Of a stretch of DNA of 29,164 nt, positions 1 to 9,426 are shown piece after piece. The notes beneath the pieces are model-generated. The model had not been told where the DNA came from. It ran no database searches and worked only from the letters and a program-made list of their open reading frames with translations. Made by a program: the position numbers and the translations under genes. The first letter of the stretch is position 1, and each line of letters opens with the position of its first letter. The stretch covers positions 1 to 29,164 of IMG/VR virus record IMGVR_UViG_3300035698_006573; one strand, written 5' to 3'. Source of the stretch: a virus.

Positions 1-127
1 AAATCCGTAATGTCTGCTTCAACGTGTGTATGTGAACTGCTTGCGTACATACCTGTTATAGGTATATCATTTGCACCACTTCCACCAATTTTTGCCAAAC
101 CAAGTGCTTGGAATGTTGATGCTGAAA
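1..127. repeat. Terminal direct repeat, left copy
   Basis: Bases 1-127 are identical to 29038-29164. The repeat lies inside one tail-fibre reading frame that continues smoothly across the join, so this is the overlap of a closed assembly rather than a biological long terminal repeat. A length of exactly 127 matches a commonly used assembler k-mer. The unit genome is therefore about 29,037 bp, circular or circularly permuted. Confidence 0.95.
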
Positions 128-416
128 CTGTCGCACCATGTAGAGCGTTTAACTCTTCTGATGTAATATCGCAATTAACTGAATCATTAATCTTAGGTGT
201 TGTAAGTCTCTTATTAGTCATAGTCTGTGTATCAGTCGTACCAACAATGGTACCAGTAGGTAATACTTTACCCTCTAACATATAGCCTTTAACTTCGCCT
301 AATTCAGCCTTAAAGCTCGCACTATTTGTATCGTATTGATTGTCAATTGCAACTCACTGGTCAGTATCGTACATACTTCCAGATACTAATGAACTTGTCA
401 CTTCATGTATTTGCAT
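1..416 (-). CDS. Tail fibre / baseplate appendage protein (N-terminal part, cut by window edge)
   Basis: ATG at 416-414 follows an AAGGAG ribosome site. The frame runs to base 1 and continues at 29037 down to 28887, giving 188 residues in the closed genome. The segment around residues 66-90 (TMTNKRLTTPKIND, then ITSEELNALHGA) is the repeat style typical of phage tail-fibre and tail-spike proteins, where TNKRLT..KIN precedes a beta-rich or helical stalk. One in-frame TGA (near residue 21, DQWVA) is read as Trp. It comes directly after the hub-type tail genes and before five further adhesin-like genes, so it is probably a fibre subunit or adaptor at the tail tip. The repeat style is seen in the sequence; the exact role is inferred. 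Confidence 0.75.
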
Positions 417-431
417 TATTTTCTCCTTTTA

Positions 432-986
432 TTAGAATATTTGAACTTCAATGACATTCCCATTCTCATCAGTCCAATCTACAGCACCTACGCCTTCTTC
501 AAACTTCGCTGTTTGCGTAACTGAATATGATAAGTTTGCTGGAATTCAATCCATTAAGCTTCTTTTTTCAAATTTCAAATCTATTGTTTGGAATATATCC
601 AATAAATTACCGTCTCTAATCTGAACATCACTTGTGATAATCATATCATTATAACTTCTTTGATTAGGAACTAAACTGCCACTATCAGGCACATATTTTG
701 GGAATATTGTTAAATCATTTTCTCTCATAGTACTTAGTATAGACATTAAGTTTTGTATTTGAACATAATCATATTCATTAACATTTAATAAACTTATATC
801 TGCTGTTACCTTATACCCTAAGAACTTACTTATATTTTTATTCTTTCAGTTAGTTGCTTTTTGCCATACTGGAGCATAATTAAAATTACCAACTCCTGAT
901 GTTAATAAACAATTTACAATTGGGTTGCCTGTAGCATATAATAATACACCACCAAATCCCCATACTGATTCATAATTATTACTCAT
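432..986 (-). CDS. Tail protein of unknown function
   Basis: A 184-residue protein with ATG at 986-984, overlapping the end of the upstream hub gene by 8 bases (ATGAGTAA). Two in-frame TGAs are needed (around KATNWKN and LMDWIP). The protein is rich in aromatic and polar residues with a beta-strand-like pattern; I see no signal peptide, membrane segment or catalytic motif. It lies between the large hub-like tail gene and the first fibre gene, the usual place for a small baseplate or tail-tip component. I do not recognise the family, so 'tail protein' rests on position only. Confidence 0.65.
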
Positions 987-2694
987 CTAGTTTCTCCCAT
1001 GCAGAAATCTTATAACTAAAATACTCATTTGTATCAGTTGCTAATATTGTCCTGCTTAATTTATTTACTACGTAGTGTGTGCCATTAACTACTATACGTT
1101 GTCCTAACTCAATGTTATAATTCTGTGCTAATAATTCAAACTGAATAGTTTTCAGACCTATTAACTTCTTGTAATATCTACCAAATAACTCTGATAACAT
1201 TGCTTTCTGCCAATCATCTAAATCTAATATTCCAAATACACTGGTTAAATCTTGTTTCGTATATCTAAAGTTTCCTTCTGAATACCCTTTGAGTATATCG
1301 TCTTCATTGATAGCCAATGCCTTCTGTGAGCCTAAATACCTCTTTTGGTGTATATTGAGATACCCACCAGTAAATAAGTTTTGGCACCTAACATACATTG
1401 CTAAATCTTTTACTATCATTGCTAATTTAATAATATCGCCTGTCTTTACATTTGCTGTTGCATCTTCTTCATCTAACATCTTAAACTTAAATGAATTGAA
1501 CTCTAAATCATCGCCATTTATTTTTATTGAATTGTAAGGGCTATTACAATAATATATTAAGCTACCAAACGCTGGGATGAATAATGGGTATGTTGTAATA
1601 TTAGAAGTTGGAGCACCTATTTCTGGTCATGTTGCTGTTTTCCCTGTAGTTAATGCTCATTCACTTCCTACAATATCATGCTCAAAGAATGTTTCCCATC
1701 CTGTGTATGTGAATAGAGCTTCTAATGGTGTCTGTCCGCCACCTACAAACTCAAATTCTCCTGGTAAAGGAAAGTCGCTGTTAATGTATTCAGGATATGT
1801 CCCTTCATACCATCAGTCTCTATAAACTTCTATTGCATTGAAATCATTTATATCAAATATTGATAATACTCTTATACTTGCGTGAGTAATATTATCTGCT
1901 GGATATCCAGTCTGACCGTATAATACGGTTGGTGTCCATACTCCATTTATTAAAGGTGCATCTCAACATCTTCATAAAAATAATCTCAATTGCCCTTCAT
2001 CACTTAAACCAAACTTAATAATCTTACGTGCTTCTGTAACTTGGGCTCAATCAACACATGCTTGGTTTGTGTTAATATTTACAGCCCATTGTGTTCATGG
2101 TAAGCTCTGAATAGTTTCAGTGCCTTCCATTATAGATATGCTATAACTTAAATCTGCATTGTATAAGTCACCAACATTTTGAGCGTTAATTGTTATTGAT
2201 GAATCTATTAATGTTTTCTCCAATGCGGTTGCGAATATTTCTGCTATTGGATAAAACTCATTTGCATTAACTTCAATTTCTCTGCTTAACATATCATTCA
2301 TAATGGTAAGTAAATCATATAAAACAAACTCAACCGTTGATATATCATTACCACCAGCATCTTGCTCGTACATCTTTTTAATACTACTATTTCTTAAATA
2401 CCCTTCAAATCTACAATCAGTCCCGTCGCCCATACATAGCTTAAATCTGAACTTTGCGTAATCTCTTACCTTCAAATCCCAGTCAAACATACCTGTGCTA
2501 TATGACATTACATTGTCTTCAAACCAAGCATAATTACGTATTTTAACCTTGAGTGTTCTACCTTTTGACTTAAAGTAATCAATTGCTGTAAAAGATTCAT
2601 CAGATAGTTTCCATGACATTAAATCGTCTAATGGCACTACTGATAACTGTACATCAGTACCATATTGGTCATATATTCTTAAATAAACATCCAT
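979..2694 (-). CDS. Tail tip / hub-like protein (distal tail or tail-associated protein)
   Basis: A 571-residue protein once seven in-frame TGA codons are read as Trp. Under the standard code it falls into two fragments with a gap. ATG at 2694-2692 overlaps the tape-measure stop (TAATG). The start (MDVYLRIYDQYGTDVQL) and a C-terminal part rich in beta strands (IVVNGTHYVVNKLSRTI) resemble tail-hub proteins, which follow the tape measure in siphovirus genomes and begin the tail tip. The central part (around residues 200-400) is unusually Trp-rich, with DWWY, TGW and TWP clusters, a pattern seen in carbohydrate-binding surfaces. No peptidase or muramidase motif is visible, in keeping with a host that may lack peptidoglycan. 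The functional call comes mainly from gene order. Confidence 0.7.
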
Positions 2695-4553
2695 TAAAAT
2701 TCTGCTCCTACTGCAATTTTCCCTCTGTTATATCCATCATAAAATGTTTCATCATCTACTTGGCTCATTAACAATTCACCATCTACTGTTACAAAGTTAG
2801 TTCTGTTAATTATTCTAATGCCATTATCAGGTCCATATTTATTAGGACTACTTGTAGGTGTTATACTAACACGTTCTTTACCACCTGGATTATCACCAAC
2901 TAACATCATTTGAGGTCCGTTCGTTACAAAATCACCACCAGTAGCAAAACTTGGTATAGCACTTAATGCTTTATCCATAACTCCTGATACAACTGCTCCT
3001 GCTCCTGCGGCTGCGATTAAGTTAAATGGGAATGGTACTGTTTTTAATATTGATGCTAAATATCCAGCAACTGCTTCCATAGTTTCTGCTCTAACTACAG
3101 ACTTCATTGAATCCATAGCAGATTGTCCAGATAATGCGGCACTCTTTAAGTCTGTTATAAGTTGAGCTTCTTTTCTTGATTTGCCTTCATCATCTAATTT
3201 CTTTTTAGTATTCGCTAACCATAAGTCTATCTCATGTTGGGCTACACCCGCTTCTCTATATTGTTCAACTTGTCTATCTAATAATGCTTGTTCTCTGTCT
3301 GCTGTCGCCAAAGATGACTCTCATAATAGGTCGTCAAACTCTGACCTTAAATCCATTTGTCTATTTATATTGTATATTAAATTCTTTGTTTCAGGGTTAT
3401 CACCTGGGTCAGTGACATCCATTGTTTGGTTCTCTGGTGCTTCACCAAAGTCTATATCTATTGCCTTTACGGTGTCGTCTAACAACACTAATCCTGCTAT
3501 TGTTGCTTCAACACTACTATCGATACTACTTAAATAATTACCATACCCTTCATAGAAATCTTCAACTTCTGGTTCAAGACCATTAATACTTGCAATAACT
3601 TCATATAATTTTATTAATGCTCCAGTTGCTCCTGTTGCTGGCGCCATAAATAGGTCTACTAAATCTTTATGTTTTGTATATAAGTTAATTAATGTTACTA
3701 ATCCACCAGCCATCTTACCAACTGCTGTGCCTAACAATATAAAGTTATTAGTCATTTGAGCAATATCTTCAGGGTTCATCTTGTCTAATTCAGCGGTGAA
3801 AGCCTCTGTAAATGCTCCCATTCCTTCAGTAACACTACCAGCAATCTCTTGAATCATTGGCTCAATACCTGCGGCTATTGTTTTACGTAAATCATCAAAT
3901 GTTGCCGCCATCTTTTCTGTATTTAATGCTGATGCTTCTGCTGTGCCCTTAAATTGACTTTCAAGTTCTTCTAATATAATAACTTGGGCACTCATTATGT
4001 CGCCTGACTCTTGTAATACTCTAATTTGGTCTTTTTGTTGTTGAGTAAATGTAACACCAACTCTTGTAAGTGCAGTAATTCCAACGATAGGGTCATTAAG
4101 TGCTTTAGAAAGAGAAAGTGTATTACCTGTTAATTCACCTTGTACCGCACTCATATCTATGATAGCCTGCGTTGCTCTTGGGAATATATCCTCACCAATA
4201 TTCTTAAATGTGGCAATCATTGCTTGTGACTGCATAATAAGAGTATTACTTACACCAGTTGCATCCTGAATAGCGTTTGCGTGTTCTGCCATTTGAGTTG
4301 CACTTATGCCGGCTGCGTTTCCAGTTGCCTTAATAACTGCTTCTAACTTTAAGAACTGTTTATTATCTTCACGTAATAGTTTGGCACTACCAGCCATGAA
4401 CTGAATTGCTTTCGTTGCAACTGCGGCAACTGCGGCAATACCAATAATGTTCTTTGCCATAGACGCAAAGTTTTTATCCAGTTTGTCAACTTGGCGATTT
4501 GCTTTCTTATCTCCCTGGACAATTATCTGAGTCACTAATTTTTCTACTGCCAT
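2694..4553 (-). CDS. Tail tape measure protein
   Basis: A 619-residue protein; one TGA (around residue 411, LLWESS) joins two fragments. ATG at 4553 overlaps the stop of the frameshifted chaperone (TAATG). It is helical and Ala/Gln-rich with short hydrophobic segments (near residue 40 and around the FPFNLIAAAGAGAVV stretch). Near the C-terminus it has FATGGDFVTNGPQMMLVGD, the characteristic end of many siphovirus tape measures. It sets tail length and passes into the cell membrane during injection. At about 0.15 nm per residue it predicts a tail near 90 nm, at the short end for siphoviruses. The position after the G/GT chaperones and before the hub is diagnostic. No lysozyme or peptidase domain is visible inside it. 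Confidence 0.9.
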
Positions 4554-5229
4554 TATCTTTTCTCCATCGCTTTCTTTTGTAGTCTAACTATTTCGCTCCG
4601 AGCAACATTGTAGAGCTGATTGAAAAATGCTGGTTGTTCCCACCATGAACCCTCATTTGGATACTCTTCTCGATAAGCAAATTCTATCACTATTCTATTT
4701 ATATTTCATATGAATGGCATGTCTCTTTTATCACATCTATCGTAATATTCACACCCTTCGCAGAAATACAAAACTTTATTACAATTGCTACAACTATCTC
4801 TCTCACATTTCTGACAATCAGCCTGTGCTACCTGTTCAGGTATGTTGTTTCATCTGATTGCCTTTATTAGTTTTTTTCAGCTTCATCCAACATTTGCTTG
4901 GACTCATGTTTCCTTATTTCTATACTGATATGAGAAGATACTTTAACATCTAAATCACCGAATGATTCTTCTGTAATTGGCATTATATTGCCCTTATCAT
5001 CTTCTAATGTCCATGAATCTATAGCCAATATTGCTGTTATAGCCGCATCTCTAAAACTATCATATTCGGTTACTAACTTACCATCTTCTAACTTTTGGTC
5101 TGTCTTACACCTTCTTAAAACTTCGTGAAACTCTTTTGCTGATAGGCTATGACACTCACAAATGTCCTCACCTCTATACTCTATTGTATAGTTAAAATCT
5201 GGTTGATACTTTACAAAACAATTCTTCAT
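4553..5229 (-). CDS. Tail assembly chaperone GT-type fusion, made by -1 frameshift
   Basis: The upstream 120-residue frame (5229-4870) ends GAA AAA AAC TAA. A -1 slip at the A AAA AAC heptamer (4876-4870) enters an open frame that runs to TAA at 4555-4553 and adds about 105 residues. The fusion is about 225 residues, like lambda gpGT, whose T part recruits tube subunits to the tape measure. The -1 frame needs two TGA=Trp codons (IRWNN, FIWNI). The T part carries a dense cysteine cluster (C-x2-C, then further Cys pairs, then CEGC and CDK), seven Cys in about 33 residues, which looks like a metal-binding knuckle and is unusual for T domains. It ends in TAATG coupled to the tape measure. The slip site and frame are seen directly; frameshifting in vivo is inferred from the family. 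Confidence 0.78.
4867..5229 (-). CDS. Tail assembly chaperone G-type (unshifted product)
   Basis: A 120-residue protein from ATG at 5229-5227, chosen because GAGGAAAT lies just upstream. A longer reading from 5265 starts inside the spacer hairpin region and lacks a ribosome site. It is mixed charged and helical (ECHSLSAKEFHEVLRR, DAAITAILAIDSW), as for G-type chaperones that coat the tape measure before tube assembly, and lies between the tail tube and tape-measure genes as expected. It ends in TAA directly inside the slippery site. No TGA codon is present in this frame. Confidence 0.75.
   Translation of the reverse strand: MKNCFVKYQPDFNYTIEYRGEDICECHSLSAKEFHEVLRRCKTDQKLEDGKLVTEYDSFRDAAITAILAIDSWTLEDDKGNIMPITEESFGDLDVKVSSHISIEIRKHESKQMLDEAEKN
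4870..4876 (-). promoter_or_regulatory. Programmed -1 frameshift site (A AAA AAC)
   Basis: The minus strand reads GAA AAA AAC TAA in the zero frame, so the heptamer A AAA AAC has the canonical X XXY YYZ form and is followed immediately by the zero-frame stop. The -1 frame is open from here to 4553. Tail chaperone genes of most siphoviruses use this arrangement. I see no strong downstream stem within 10 bases; the adjacent stop codon may be enough to promote slipping. Confidence 0.8.
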
Positions 5230-5253
5230 ATTTCCTCTCTTTGTTTTTGTGTT

Positions 5254-5281
5254 TTGCAGGCCCAACTTAATGAACCTGCAA
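5254..5281 (-). terminator. Hairpin between tail tube and chaperone genes
   Basis: TTGCAGG (5254-5260) pairs with CCTGCAA (5275-5281), a 7-bp stem with a 14-base loop, just after the tail-tube stop. There is no clear T run on the minus strand, so it may be a weak attenuator or an mRNA-stabilising 3' hairpin rather than a strong terminator. It would help keep tail tube mRNA in excess over downstream messages. Confidence 0.45.
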
Positions 5282-5294
5282 TTAATTTATCTTA

Positions 5295-6221
5295 CTAACT
5301 GGTTGTTATAGTTAATCCTTCAATAGAACTATCACAATCATTAAGCACTTCTACTACAGCATTTGATACAAACACACCTACATCTGGGTCAGGTAATGAA
5401 TACTCTGTATACTTACCATTCACTGCTATAGTGAATGTACCAGAAGTTGATACTAAACCTATTGTGTTATCTGATAATGATGCTGAAACCAAGTGGTCGT
5501 ACACTTCGTCGTCGTTGTCTTTATCATAATTCCAACTAAAGTTGAAAGTACCATCTATGTTTGTTAATATTTCAAGGTTCTTAGTATCACTATTTTGGTA
5601 AATTTGCTCATCACCTTGGAAACCATTAGTAAGTCCCAAATCGAAACTATTGATTGCTGTAATATTACTATCCAACATATCAGCGGTAACATTTGCGAAT
5701 AAGAATGGGTCCATATCAGGTGTACATGAACTTAATGTAAGTCCTGTTATACTACCAGATGCGGCTTCCTTAGTTAAAGTTTTACCTCTTAATGATAAAC
5801 TATATTGAACAACTTCTCCTGAATTACCAGTTATGTTCAAACTATCTGCTGTACAACCTGCTACATAATCTAATTTACTATCATCAGTATATACTCTATA
5901 AACTGTATAACTATATGCGGCTGGCTGGCTATTAACTATTGTTCTTGGTGAAGTCAAATCAAACATAGCCATGTCTAATACAACACTATGCGAAGGACTA
6001 AAGTTACCATTCATTGCAACTGTAGCAACGCTTATACCTTCTTGCGTCTCATATTTTTGTTTCTTTAATGTCCCAGTCTTTGCTGAAACATCTATTGTGC
6101 TAACTACTTTTGCGAATTCAATCGTGTCAGGCAACTCAGTAAAGGAACCACTTGCTGGCTCACCATAAGTTGTTTCTGGAGCGATTAGTACTCTGTAGTT
6201 TTTTCCAATTCTTGTACTCAT
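5295..6221 (-). CDS. Major tail tube protein
   Basis: A 308-residue protein (ATG at 6221-6219 with AAGGAG upstream). The start MSTRIGKNYRVLIAPETTYG resembles tail tube proteins of the type with a V.I..E.TYG opening. A long Ser/Thr/Asn beta-rich core follows, and the last quarter (from about residue 225, FNFSWNYDKD, then GTFTIAVNGKYTEYSL) could be a second beta-sandwich decorating the tube. It contains a single Trp, encoded TGG, and no in-frame TGA, as in the capsid gene. It precedes the chaperone pair and is followed by a hairpin, consistent with a highly expressed structural gene. Function is inferred from order and composition. Confidence 0.75.
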   Translation of the reverse strand: MSTRIGKNYRVLIAPETTYGEPASGSFTELPDTIEFAKVVSTIDVSAKTGTLKKQKYETQEGISVATVAMNGNFSPSHSVVLDMAMFDLTSPRTIVNSQPAAYSYTVYRVYTDDSKLDYVAGCTADSLNITGNSGEVVQYSLSLRGKTLTKEAASGSITGLTLSSCTPDMDPFLFANVTADMLDSNITAINSFDLGLTNGFQGDEQIYQNSDTKNLEILTNIDGTFNFSWNYDKDNDDEVYDHLVSASLSDNTIGLVSTSGTFTIAVNGKYTEYSLPDPDVGVFVSNAVVEVLNDCDSSIEGLTITTS

Positions 6222-6240
6222 TTCTTATCTCCTTTTTTTA

Positions 6241-6684
6241 CTAACACGACCTATTATCAAAATATGTGATAGTAATATTTATCCGTCTTATTGTTAAGTT
6301 AGGGTAGAATCCAGGATTGTAATAATCTTCTGTCTCTGAATAATCACCTTTCTCTACACTTTCAATTTCTGTATTTATGCAGTTTCCATCTTGTGTAAGG
6401 TCTGCTAATATAGCCTTAATAACTTCATTTGTAATTGTATTCATCGCTGATGTACGTCTATTTTTTACGTTGTGATATACATACATTGGAATGTTATATG
6501 CTACAATCTCTCTGTCGCCAGAACTACTTTCCCATATCTCATCACCGTCTCCAACCATTACTGATGGGAAGTTATGACCAATCTTTGCTACATTATCTGG
6601 ATAAGTACCTACCTTGTGTATGTTTGCAATGTCTGCAATCGTACTTATCATTGCATCTCTAATATCGTTCTGTTTTGTAGCCAT
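6241..6684 (-). CDS. Tail terminator / tail completion-like protein
   Basis: A 147-residue protein, ATG at 6684-6682, stop TAG. The layout is an N-terminal helix (DIRDAMISTIADIANIHKVG), a strand with PSVMVGDGDE, a central helix (SAMNTITNEVIKAILADL) and a final strand pair (NLTIRRINITITYF). This matches tail terminator proteins, which cap the tube and connect it to the head. It lies directly before the tail tube, the usual slot. The start is 2 bases from the end of the upstream gene, so the two are translationally coupled. Confidence 0.65.
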   Translation of the reverse strand: MATKQNDIRDAMISTIADIANIHKVGTYPDNVAKIGHNFPSVMVGDGDEIWESSSGDREIVAYNIPMYVYHNVKNRRTSAMNTITNEVIKAILADLTQDGNCINTEIESVEKGDYSETEDYYNPGFYPNLTIRRINITITYFDNRSC

Positions 6685-6685
6685 A

Positions 6686-7108
6686 TTAAATCACCTTCTT
6701 CTTATTTAATCGTCTAAACTCTCTGCCTATTAAGACTTTAAGAATCCTTTCAAACTTAGGACCAATCCCAAATCATCCTCTTATAGGTAATCTTCCTGCA
6801 CCATATTGGTGCCATATACCTTTCTTATCTGTAGATTTTATTATAGCTATATTCTTACGAGATTTAACTTTAATACTATCCAACATATCTCTATGTAGAG
6901 TTAGATTAACTTGATTTCTTTGTACGCCCTTTCTCTTTGCATACCCTTCTGAATATCTTTTGAATCTTTTGTTTTTTACATCCAATCCTGACTTGGTACG
7001 TCCAACTATTCTTACCTCTAATGCATCGCCTACCTTTTTCATAAACTTCCTACTAAACGTAAAGTTTCTTTTCAGGTTAGGTTGTTGAGTAACTTTAATC
7101 TGTATCAT
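6686..7108 (-). CDS. Head-tail joining / virion morphogenesis-like protein
   Basis: A 140-residue basic protein; a TGA at residue 112 (GWFGIG) joins the last 28 residues. A segment with GRTKSGLDVKNKRFKRYSEG followed by L.LHRDML.SI and then a C-terminal GAGRLPIRGWFGIG is the layout of the phage virion morphogenesis / HK97 gp10-like group, where the last motif is usually R.F.G.S. It lies between the connector and the tail terminator. The high Lys/Arg content suggests binding to nucleic acid or the portal ring. The family assignment is my recognition of the layout. Confidence 0.6.
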
Positions 7109-7109
7109 A

Positions 7110-7562
7110 TTACCTTATCAGTTGAATTGGTCTAACATATGGAGAATATAAATCAACCTTGCTATCAAGGTTAGTATCATAATTAATTGTTTCTAAATCT
7201 TGTTGAAACTTTAAGTCATACTTTCCCCAATATATTTTTGACTTCTGCCCATATAGAGTTTCATAATCACCACGTGATAAGTCTTCATATATCAATGCCA
7301 ATGTAAGATAATCTGATGAAACGCCCATGCATGTAGGGTTAGCAATAATGTCTAAAAGTATTTCTCCTTCAGATTCATCAACTCTAGCACCTTGTCTCTT
7401 AAGATAAAATTGTAATTGGTCTCCAAGTAATTCTTTGGCTGCGTCTATCTTACCATTCCAATTTGCATCTTCATCTGCCAATTCATTTACGTCAGACTCT
7501 CACCTTTCAATCGTATTCAGTGTTGATAATGAACTACTCGCCCATATATTTGTTGTACTCAT
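7110..7562 (-). CDS. Head-tail connector (adaptor) protein
   Basis: A 150-residue protein. The ATG start at 7562-7560 is reached only if the TGA at residue 21 (IERWES) is read as Trp. It is mostly helical (KIDAAKELLGDQLQFYLKRQG, then LLDIIANPTCMGVSSDYLTLALIYEDLSRG), similar to gp6/gp15-type adaptors that form a ring under the portal. It follows the capsid gene after a short gap holding a hairpin. TAA at 7112-7110 is separated by one base from the next ATG. Confidence 0.62.
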
Positions 7563-7581
7563 ATTTAATCTCCAAAATTAA

Positions 7582-7603
7582 GGGGTAGGGTTTAATCTAC
7601 CCC
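7582..7603 (-). terminator. Hairpin terminator after the capsid gene
   Basis: GGGGTAG (7582-7588) pairs with CTACCCC (7597-7603) around an 8-base loop. On the minus strand the stem is followed by TTAATTTT, the form of a factor-independent terminator. It lies about 20 bases downstream of the capsid stop. Partial termination here would give capsid mRNA in excess over the tail genes. Confidence 0.75.
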
Positions 7604-7621
7604 CGTTATTTAATCTGCTTA

Positions 7622-8515
7622 CTATGCAGAAGTTTGTGTTAATATTCCTACTGATGCACTTGCGTAAAGTTGGTCAGTATTGAAATAACCATTAGCTACG
7701 ATAGTAGTTAACGCACCGCTCGCATTACGTTCTGTTTCACCTACGATGAATGAACCATTATTTCCTAAATCTTTATACGCAACACCTTGCGCATTCTTAC
7801 CGAACATAAGCCCGATAGAGCCTGAAATCAATGCTGTATTTTCAGTGATTTGGTCACTCCAATAAACATTAACTCCTGCTAAAGTTCCAACAAATCCGTT
7901 GTTAGCCAAGTTTGCACCTGGGTCTGCTAAAGTTCCAACTGCACTTGTTCCAGCTTGAACTATTTCTGAACTTAAACCGTAAGGACCCCAAATTTGTTTT
8001 GGGCTAAGAACTGCGCTAAACGGTCCCATAATTCCTTCTGTATGTAACTTCTCAATAGCCTCGAACCAAACGCCCATTGTTAATGCGCCTGAACCGCTAC
8101 TAATTTGATGTACTAAACTTGAACTCATATCTGCGTAAACAGCATTGTCAAATTTTGCACTAATTGCATTTCCTAAAATGTCGCCTGTATTGCCATAGAT
8201 GTTGTCATCATTTCCCTGGATTCCAAGGTCAGTTAAATCTGCTCTCACAGAATAACGTAAAACTTCTATATCCACGGGCGATGTTGCAATATCAGTTGCG
8301 CTGGTGTCAGCACCTTCTGCTCCTGCCGCATTCGCTGTAACGTCTGAAGCAGTTATCTTAGTGTACACTGGAAAACGACCATAAATCGCTCCACCTTGTA
8401 CTGCTTTCTTGTCTATTAAAGGCCAGAAAACGTTAATTTTATTAAAGTGTATAATTGCGTCAGCTATGGCATAGCCTAAGCCTCCAGTTGCTACATTTGT
8501 ATCGGTAATTCCCAT
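7622..8515 (-). CDS. Major capsid protein (HK97-fold)
   Basis: A 297-residue protein, ATG at 8515-8513, AAGGAG upstream, stop TAG. The N-terminal part (AIADAIIHFNKINVFWPLIDK, RFPVYTKI) and the middle stretch EVLRYSVRADLTDLGIQ, followed by a long helix (ILGNAISAKFDNAVYADM), are typical of HK97-like capsid proteins, with an extended loop and then the spine helix. ALSPKQIWGP and the VYWSDQI strand are P-domain-like features. It lies after the scaffold, as expected. All four Trp codons are TGG and none are TGA, unlike most genes here. Upstream of the start a TATAAAATA stretch near 8530 could be a phage promoter. Length is normal for the family. Confidence 0.85.
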   Translation of the reverse strand: MGITDTNVATGGLGYAIADAIIHFNKINVFWPLIDKKAVQGGAIYGRFPVYTKITASDVTANAAGAEGADTSATDIATSPVDIEVLRYSVRADLTDLGIQGNDDNIYGNTGDILGNAISAKFDNAVYADMSSSLVHQISSGSGALTMGVWFEAIEKLHTEGIMGPFSAVLSPKQIWGPYGLSSEIVQAGTSAVGTLADPGANLANNGFVGTLAGVNVYWSDQITENTALISGSIGLMFGKNAQGVAYKDLGNNGSFIVGETERNASGALTTIVANGYFNTDQLYASASVGILTQTSA

Positions 8516-8565
8516 TTTTAAATCTCCTTTTATTTTATAGTCTTATAGACTGTTTATTCTTGTTT

Positions 8566-9174
8566 CTACCAATGTCCGCCATTCTCTCTCTTCCACTTCT
8601 CTGCTAATTTCCAATCTGCTGATGATAATTCAGCAGGCGTCGAATAACCAAAGTATTTGCCCTTGCCAACGGTAGGTTCGGCAGTAGGCTTTGAGCTGTT
8701 AAGTGGCTCTGTATTCGCAGGCTCTACATCGAAGTAATTTGCTTCTGTGTATATACCCATCAATTCAAAGTTCTTATCTAACTGCTCACTCGTTAATGGC
8801 GTTTCATCAGAGCCAAATGCAAACTTGTCTTTTATCTTGTTTACTCGCTCAAAGTTAGTGTCGCCTTCTTTCGCATCAAAGATTTTACTCTCTTCAGTCC
8901 ATTTGGTAACTTTCTCTCCAAGTCTGTCAGCATTCCAATCATCAAGTTTTGTTTTATAGCCTTTGTACTCGTCTAATTTAGAGTTTAGGTTGTTAAACTT
9001 TTCAGTTAATGTTCCTAACTCTGCCTCTTTAACCGCAACTGTATCTTTGAAACCTTGTCTCTCATTTCAAACTGATTTGAACTTTTTAAGACTAACGGTC
9101 TCTTCAGGTGTTTCAATAGGCTCCCCAGCCCCGCCATTTGTTGCATCAATGACTTTCTTTTCTTCGTCTTTCAT
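8566..9174 (-). CDS. Scaffolding protein
   Basis: A 202-residue acidic, highly charged protein, ATG at 9174-9172 after TAGGAG. One TGA (residue 38, KSVWNERQ) merges the fragments. The central part (about residues 38-75) is a coiled-coil-like helix rich in Glu and Lys (KEAELGTLTEKFNNLNSKLDEYK), the classical scaffold layout, and the C-terminus is a flexible Pro/Ser/Thr segment ending in a Trp/Lys-rich tail (WKLAEKWKRE) that may bind capsid. It lies directly before the capsid gene. No protease motif is visible, so cleavage of the scaffold would need another enzyme. Confidence 0.75.
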
Positions 9175-9246
9175 AATTAACTCCTATGATTTATTAAGCA
9201 GTTCTCTCTGCCATTAAAGGATAATTATTTCTTTATTTTATCACTT

Positions 9247-9426
9247 CTATATTTCTATTTTTACTGAACCAACGAACAGGTTCTCATCATCTAAATCTGT
9301 ACTATAATGATACTTACCATGTTCATCTACTACTAACGCTTTATAGCTTCCAGTTAATATCTCTTGTATCTCTTCTGAACCACTAACGAATATACCATCT
9401 TGGTTTCTCGCTAATACTATTTGCAT
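9247..9426 (-). CDS. Small hypothetical protein
   Basis: A 59-residue protein. I place the start at ATG 9426-9424, which overlaps the stop of the head morphogenesis gene (TAATG); longer readings run into that gene. It has a compact alternating strand pattern (MQIVLARNQDGIFVSG, SYKALVVDEHGKYHYS) and ends in TAG. It is not recognised. Position between head morphogenesis and scaffold genes suggests a minor head-related role. The 70 bases downstream (9175-9246) hold only the ribosome site of the scaffold gene. Confidence 0.5.
   Translation of the reverse strand: MQIVLARNQDGIFVSGSEEIQEILTGSYKALVVDEHGKYHYSTDLDDENLFVGSVKIEI

Noticed and set aside
1-127. Biological direct terminal repeat of the virion DNA
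   Set aside because: It is inside a fibre gene and of assembler word length; more simply an assembly overlap.
546-2694. Apparent pseudogenes (many tail, portal and terminase genes broken by stop codons)
   Set aside because: All breaks are TGA and disappear when TGA is read as Trp; the frames stay open to TAA or TAG.
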